Origin: Acidobacteriota bacterium
GTDB taxonomy: Bacteria > Acidobacteriota > Vicinamibacteria > Vicinamibacterales > UBA8438
Assembly (NCBI GenBank): GCA_015659035.1
Contig: DQNS01000001.1
Span: 29,956 to 93,955, forward strand
DNA: 64,000 bases
Direction: 5' to 3'
Below are positions 60,919 to 64,000 of this stretch, piece after piece. Within the stretch, counting starts at the first letter, position 1. Each line of letters begins with the position of its first letter. The notes under the pieces were generated by a model. It was not told where the DNA came from. It worked only from the letters and a program-made list of their open reading frames with translations, and made no database searches. Both the position numbers and the translations under genes were made by a program.

Positions 60919-61928
60919 TCCAGTCATCCACGCCACGCTTCGTCGGCACGCTGCTGCTCGTCCTGGTGTGGGCGACGTCCCTAGCAGCCCAACCGGACGC
61001 AGCCGTCACCGGCCAGCCCGACGCACGCGCCACGGACACGCAACCGGCCGATGACCTGTGGCAATTCGACGACGACGAAGACGTCGAGACGTGGGGTACC
61101 CTGCTTCGTGATCAGGCGCTCGACCTGACGCTGTTCGTCGCCTTCGCCGCCCTGGCGCTCGTGAGCTTCTTCCGGAAGAGCGTCCGGCTCAAGTACGTGA
61201 CGCTGGTGGCCGCCGTCGTCTACCTGGGGTTCACGAAGAGCATGCTGATCTCGGTGGTGGACGTGAATCGCCTGGTACCTCCTACATGGAACCTGCCGGT
61301 GTTCAGATACAGCCTGGTCTGGTATCTGTTCGCCGGGTTCACCGTGGTGTCGACCGTGCTGTGGGGGCGCCTCTACTGTGGTCGGGTCTGTGCCTTCGGC
61401 GCGCTCACGCAGCTGATGGATTCTGTCGTGCCCGCTCGATGGCGGGTCGAGCTGCCCGTGTGGCTCGAGCAACGGGCCGCGTTGGTCAAGTACGGACTCC
61501 TGGCGGCGACCCTGCTCTATTTCGTGGTGACGGCTGACATCGCGGTCTATCGGTATGTCGAGCCGTTCTGGATGTTTACTCGACAGGCCACGACCGGCTT
61601 GTGGATCGGTCTGGCCGTGCTGCTCGTCGCCACCGTCTTCGTCCGGAACCTCTACTGCCGCTTCCTGTGCCCCGTCGGCGCCGCGCTCGGTCTGCTGTCG
61701 AAGCTGACCGTGTTCAGGATCAAGCGCTGGTCGGAGTGCAATACCTGCAAGATCTGCGAGAAGAAATGCGAGTGGGGGGCGATTCGTGGACCAGAGATCG
61801 TGATGACGGAGTGCGTGCGGTGCGACGACTGCGAGCGACTCTACCTGGACACCGCGAAGTGCCCCCACTGGATCATCCTACGCCGGTCCCCGGCGACCTC
61901 GAGACCACCATCCCCGTCGGCTGGCTAA
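60915..61928 (+). CDS. Membrane 4Fe-4S protein, NosR/NapH-like
   Basis: A 337-aa protein. Five or six membrane segments carry two NapH/NosR cysteine motifs, LYCGRVCAFGALTQLMD and LYCRFLCPVGAALGLL. A C-terminal cytoplasmic-side ferredoxin part has ECNTCKICEKKCEWGAI and ECVRCDDCERLYLDTAKCPH, enough for two 4Fe-4S clusters. Together with the flavin protein before it this is a NosR split into two genes. NosR feeds electrons to nitrous oxide reductase or its maturation, but nosZ and other nos genes are absent here. A membrane electron route from quinol or ferredoxin to the periplasmic flavin is the general inference. Confidence 0.88.
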   Translation: MIQSSTPRFVGTLLLVLVWATSLAAQPDAAVTGQPDARATDTQPADDLWQFDDDEDVETWGTLLRDQALDLTLFVAFAALALVSFFRKSVRLKYVTLVAAVVYLGFTKSMLISVVDVNRLVPPTWNLPVFRYSLVWYLFAGFTVVSTVLWGRLYCGRVCAFGALTQLMDSVVPARWRVELPVWLEQRAALVKYGLLAATLLYFVVTADIAVYRYVEPFWMFTRQATTGLWIGLAVLLVATVFVRNLYCRFLCPVGAALGLLSKLTVFRIKRWSECNTCKICEKKCEWGAIRGPEIVMTECVRCDDCERLYLDTAKCPHWIILRRSPATSRPPSPSAG

Positions 61929-62161
61929 GGGCCGGCTTCGGCGAAACCCTCTTCCAGATCTTCATCCTGAACGCGACCCGGCGCCTCCAGGCTGACCGCG
62001 TCTACACCGATTGCTACAACGAGGAGACCTACACCGCGAAGGCCTCGAGTGGACCGACCAGACCGAGTCCGGTGGCCGTTCGAGGTTCGCCCGACTTCTC
62101 CTATGCCAACGACCAAGGGCACAGAAACGAACGACAAAGCTCGGTCGGCGTGACGCTGTGA
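61929..62161 (+). pseudogene. Possible C-terminal remnant of an outer-membrane protein
   Basis: In a frame different from the preceding gene, LRAGFGETLFQIFILNATRR leads to VRGSPDFSYANDQGHRNERQ and ends SVGVTL at a stop. The alternation and the aromatic/acidic tail recall the last strands of outer-membrane barrels, but there is no start and I cannot name a family. The 300-nt gap before FmdB holds nothing else. Confidence 0.2.
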
Positions 62162-62235
62162 CCACGGCTGTGATAGGCTGACCGCGATCTGCGGCGACCT
62201 GGGCGACTGAAGACGAGTTGAGGACCCTAGGGAAG

Positions 62236-62481
62236 ATGCCAATCTACGAATACGAATGCCGCGGGTGCCACAACCAGTTCGAGTTCCTGGTACTCGCCAC
62301 GACGACCCCCGCCTGCCCTGCCTGCGCAAGCACCGACCTCGACAAGCTCCTATCCCTTTCCTCGGTCAGCTCCGACGGCACCCGTCAGCGGAGCCTCGGT
62401 CTCGCGCGGGAAAAATCCAAGATAGTCCAGCGCGACAAGGCGCACGCCGAGCACGAGGCGTTCCACCACCATCATCACTGA
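62236..62481 (+). CDS. FmdB-family zinc ribbon protein with His tail
   Basis: An 81-aa protein starting MPIYEYECRGCHNQFEFLV. Two cysteine pairs, C-x2-C at ECRGCH and ACPACAST, form the zinc ribbon typical of FmdB regulatory-type proteins, whose exact function is unsettled. Unlike most members it ends in HAEHEAFHHHHH, a natural five-His tail with extra upstream His that could bind metal. AGGGAAG precedes the ATG closely. A longer frame from 62218 is not family-like. Confidence 0.88.
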   Translation: MPIYEYECRGCHNQFEFLVLATTTPACPACASTDLDKLLSLSSVSSDGTRQRSLGLAREKSKIVQRDKAHAEHEAFHHHHH

Positions 62482-62511
62482 CGGGCGCGCCGTGCACTCG
62501 ACCGGCGCCGT

Positions 62512-62661
62512 GGCTATGGGCTTTGGGCTCTAGCAGGCTGCGGAAAACTCCTGCCTGCTGGCTTCAGACTTTGGGCGCTCGATCCAACCTTTCGATTCTC
62601 GGAGAGCCCGCGATTGCAGTAGAAGCGGCGAAGGTCCGGCTTCCTCCTGACTTCTGACGCC
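62512..62661. repeat. Cluster of heptad repeats of both classes
   Basis: GGCT at 62512, 62519 and 62526; then GGCTTCA, GACTTTG, GGCGCTC at 62560-62580; then TTCCTCC, TGACTTC, TGACGCC at 62641-62661, the last preceded by GGCGAAGGTCCGGC. It fills most of the 194-nt gap between the convergent FmdB and DUF1552 genes. Confidence 0.6.
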
Positions 62662-62675
62662 TCGAGCGTCCTCCC

Positions 62676-64000
62676 TTAGACGTCGGCGAGGTGTGTCAGC
62701 TGGCCGGTGCTGTCGCCAAGTTGCTCGGTCGGCACCCCGATCTTGTCGAGCAGCGTGAGCTGCAGGTTGGTCAACGGGGTCTCGTCGGCCACACGCAGAT
62801 GACGTCCGCCCCGCAGCCGACCGCCGGCCCCGCCGGCCAGCAGGATCGGGAGATTGACGTGCAGATGCTGGTTGCCGTCGCTGATGCCGCACCCGTACAG
62901 CATCAGCATGTGGTCCAGCAGCGTGCCGTCGCCGTCGGGGGTGGACCGCAGCCGGTCGAGAAAGTAGGCGAACTGCTCGATGTGATGCAGATTCACCTTC
63001 CCCAGCTTCTCCATCTGCGCCGGGCGGTTCTGGTGGTGAGACAAGCCGTGGTGCGGGTCGGGGATGCCCAGCTCCGGGTAGGTCCGGGGGCTGACCTCGC
63101 GCGACATCATGAACGTGATGACCCGGGTCATGTCGGTCTGGAACGCCAGCACCTGCAGGTCGAACATCAGACGCGCGTGCTCGGCGAACGTGTCCGGGAT
63201 GCCCCCGGTGGGCCGCGCTAGCTCGGGCAACTCGATGTCGCTCTGTGCCTCGGCGAGCTGGATGCGCCGCTCGATATCGCGAATGGCGTCGAGATACTGG
63301 GTGACCTTGTCGCGATCGCCCGGCGCCAGCGTGCTGCGGAAGCTGTCGACCTCGTGCACCAGTGAGTCGAGAATGCTGCGGTCTTCACGGATACGCTGCA
63401 GGCGGGCCGCCTGGCTCGTGTCATCGGTGTCGCCGAATAGCCGCTCGAAGACCGCGCGCGGCTGGTTCTCCATCGGCAGCGGCGTGGTCGGATTGCGCCA
63501 CGACAGGGTGTTGGCGTAGGCGCAGCTCCACCCGGCCTCGCAGGCGCCGATCAACTCGTTCGGGTCGAGGGCGAGCTCGAGCGACGTCAACTGCGTGCCC
63601 TGCCCGATGCGCTGCGCCGCGATCTGGTCGATCGAGGTCCCGCCACGGATGTCCGGTCCTTCGGTCTTTCTCGGGTGCACCCCGGTCAGGAACGCCGCGG
63701 CGGCGCGGACGTGGTCGCCCGTGCCCTCACCAGGCAACGGGAACATTGGGGCGCTGGCCAGTCCGCTGATCACGCTGAGCTGGTCGCGAAACGGCGCCAG
63801 CGGCGCCAACGTCGGCGGCAGCTCGAAGCCCGCGCCATCGGCCAGCGGCGTCCACCGGTCCATGATGACGCCGTTGGGCACATAGCCGATGAACAGCCGC
63901 GCCACCGGTTGGGCCGCGGTATTCAGCTTCCCTGAGAGGGCCGACAGCGCCGGCACCATGCCATCGAGCAGCGGCAGGGCCAGGGTCGCGCCCACACCTC
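62676..64000 (-). CDS. DUF1552-domain protein, 5-prime end beyond the window
   Basis: At least 439 aa; the first visible residues (VGATLALPLLDGMVPALSAL) are the hydrophobic part of what is usually a twin-arginine signal (RRxFL...), so the start lies past 64000. Family segments are LFIGYVPNGVIMDRWTP, LSVISGLASAPMF, HVRAAAAFLTGVHPRKT, FMMSREVSPRTYPELGIPDP and HHGLSHHQN. DUF1552 proteins occur with cytochrome c/DUF1587-1592 proteins in planctomycetes, verrucomicrobia and acidobacteria; their role is unknown. The partner gene would lie upstream, outside this window. Confidence 0.9.
   Translation of the reverse strand, partial: GVGATLALPLLDGMVPALSALSGKLNTAAQPVARLFIGYVPNGVIMDRWTPLADGAGFELPPTLAPLAPFRDQLSVISGLASAPMFPLPGEGTGDHVRAAAAFLTGVHPRKTEGPDIRGGTSIDQIAAQRIGQGTQLTSLELALDPNELIGACEAGWSCAYANTLSWRNPTTPLPMENQPRAVFERLFGDTDDTSQAARLQRIREDRSILDSLVHEVDSFRSTLAPGDRDKVTQYLDAIRDIERRIQLAEAQSDIELPELARPTGGIPDTFAEHARLMFDLQVLAFQTDMTRVITFMMSREVSPRTYPELGIPDPHHGLSHHQNRPAQMEKLGKVNLHHIEQFAYFLDRLRSTPDGDGTLLDHMLMLYGCGISDGNQHLHVNLPILLAGGAGGRLRGGRHLRVADETPLTNLQLTLLDKIGVPTEQLGDSTGQLTHLADV

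Overview
The window is high-G+C bacterial chromosome with densely packed genes on both strands and no visible rRNA, tRNA, CRISPR array, IS element or prophage. The gene content points to Acidobacteriota, probably a Vicinamibacteria-like heterotroph. The pointers are an acidobacterial-type VWFA secreted protein, a DUF1552 protein at the right edge, large secreted BNR-propeller, S9 and M28 hydrolases, heme-less PQQ dehydrogenases, and the stub of a kinase with the typical acidobacterial N-terminus. This assignment is inference from gene content.

Layout. 0-9.3 kb: NHL propeller, chorismate synthase (aroC), HAD hydrolase, DUF350 membrane protein, an overlapping trio (dienelactone hydrolase, 59-aa membrane protein, lytic transglycosylase), SGNH-LamG esterase, repeat protein and MFS carrier. 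9.3-9.98 kb: a gene graveyard (kinase stub, frameshifted nucleotidyltransferase, repeats). 10-18 kb: VWFA protein, an S9 peptidase / polysaccharide deacetylase / GDPD operon, esterase and MBL hydrolase. 18-22 kb: PQQ dehydrogenase, nucleoside hydrolase and a beta-keto acid cleavage enzyme. 22-30 kb: selenoprotein module 1 (thioredoxin-fused partner plus UGSC selenoprotein), then an SSS symporter, a FadJ-like enzyme and a GntP permease. 30-34 kb: methyltransferase, frameshifted PQQ dehydrogenase and cytochrome c-prime-like protein. 34-40 kb: selenoprotein module 2 (partner plus UGSC), LarA-like racemase, serine hydrolase and a homocysteine methyltransferase-like protein. 40-46 kb: BCCT carrier, giant BNR protein and cytochrome/copper monooxygenase-like protein. 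46-54 kb: acyl-CoA catabolism (ACAD10/11-like dehydrogenase, thiolase, APH-type kinase, SDR, second ACAD, two CMD proteins) and a UMF1-type MFS carrier. 55-64 kb: phosphatase, cupin, M28 peptidase, CapA-like protein, a split NosR-like flavin/Fe-S pair, FmdB zinc ribbon and the DUF1552 protein.

The main discovery is a pair of genes that a standard gene caller would truncate. At 24284-24823 and 35051-35605 an in-frame TGA lies in a D-TGA-G-S-C-T-S-C context and the reading frame continues into conserved sequence. In both copies a 7-bp hairpin with a 5-nt loop starts 12 nt after the TGA. Its stem covaries between copies and its geometry resembles a bacterial SECIS. Both genes follow paralogous partner proteins, which suggests a two-component selenium/thiol redox system present twice. 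sel genes are not in this window.

Several dispersed repeat families occupy the spaces between genes: a 49-nt double-hairpin REP-like element (five full and three partial copies), two classes of heptanucleotide tandem repeats, and a 40-nt covarying hairpin (two copies).
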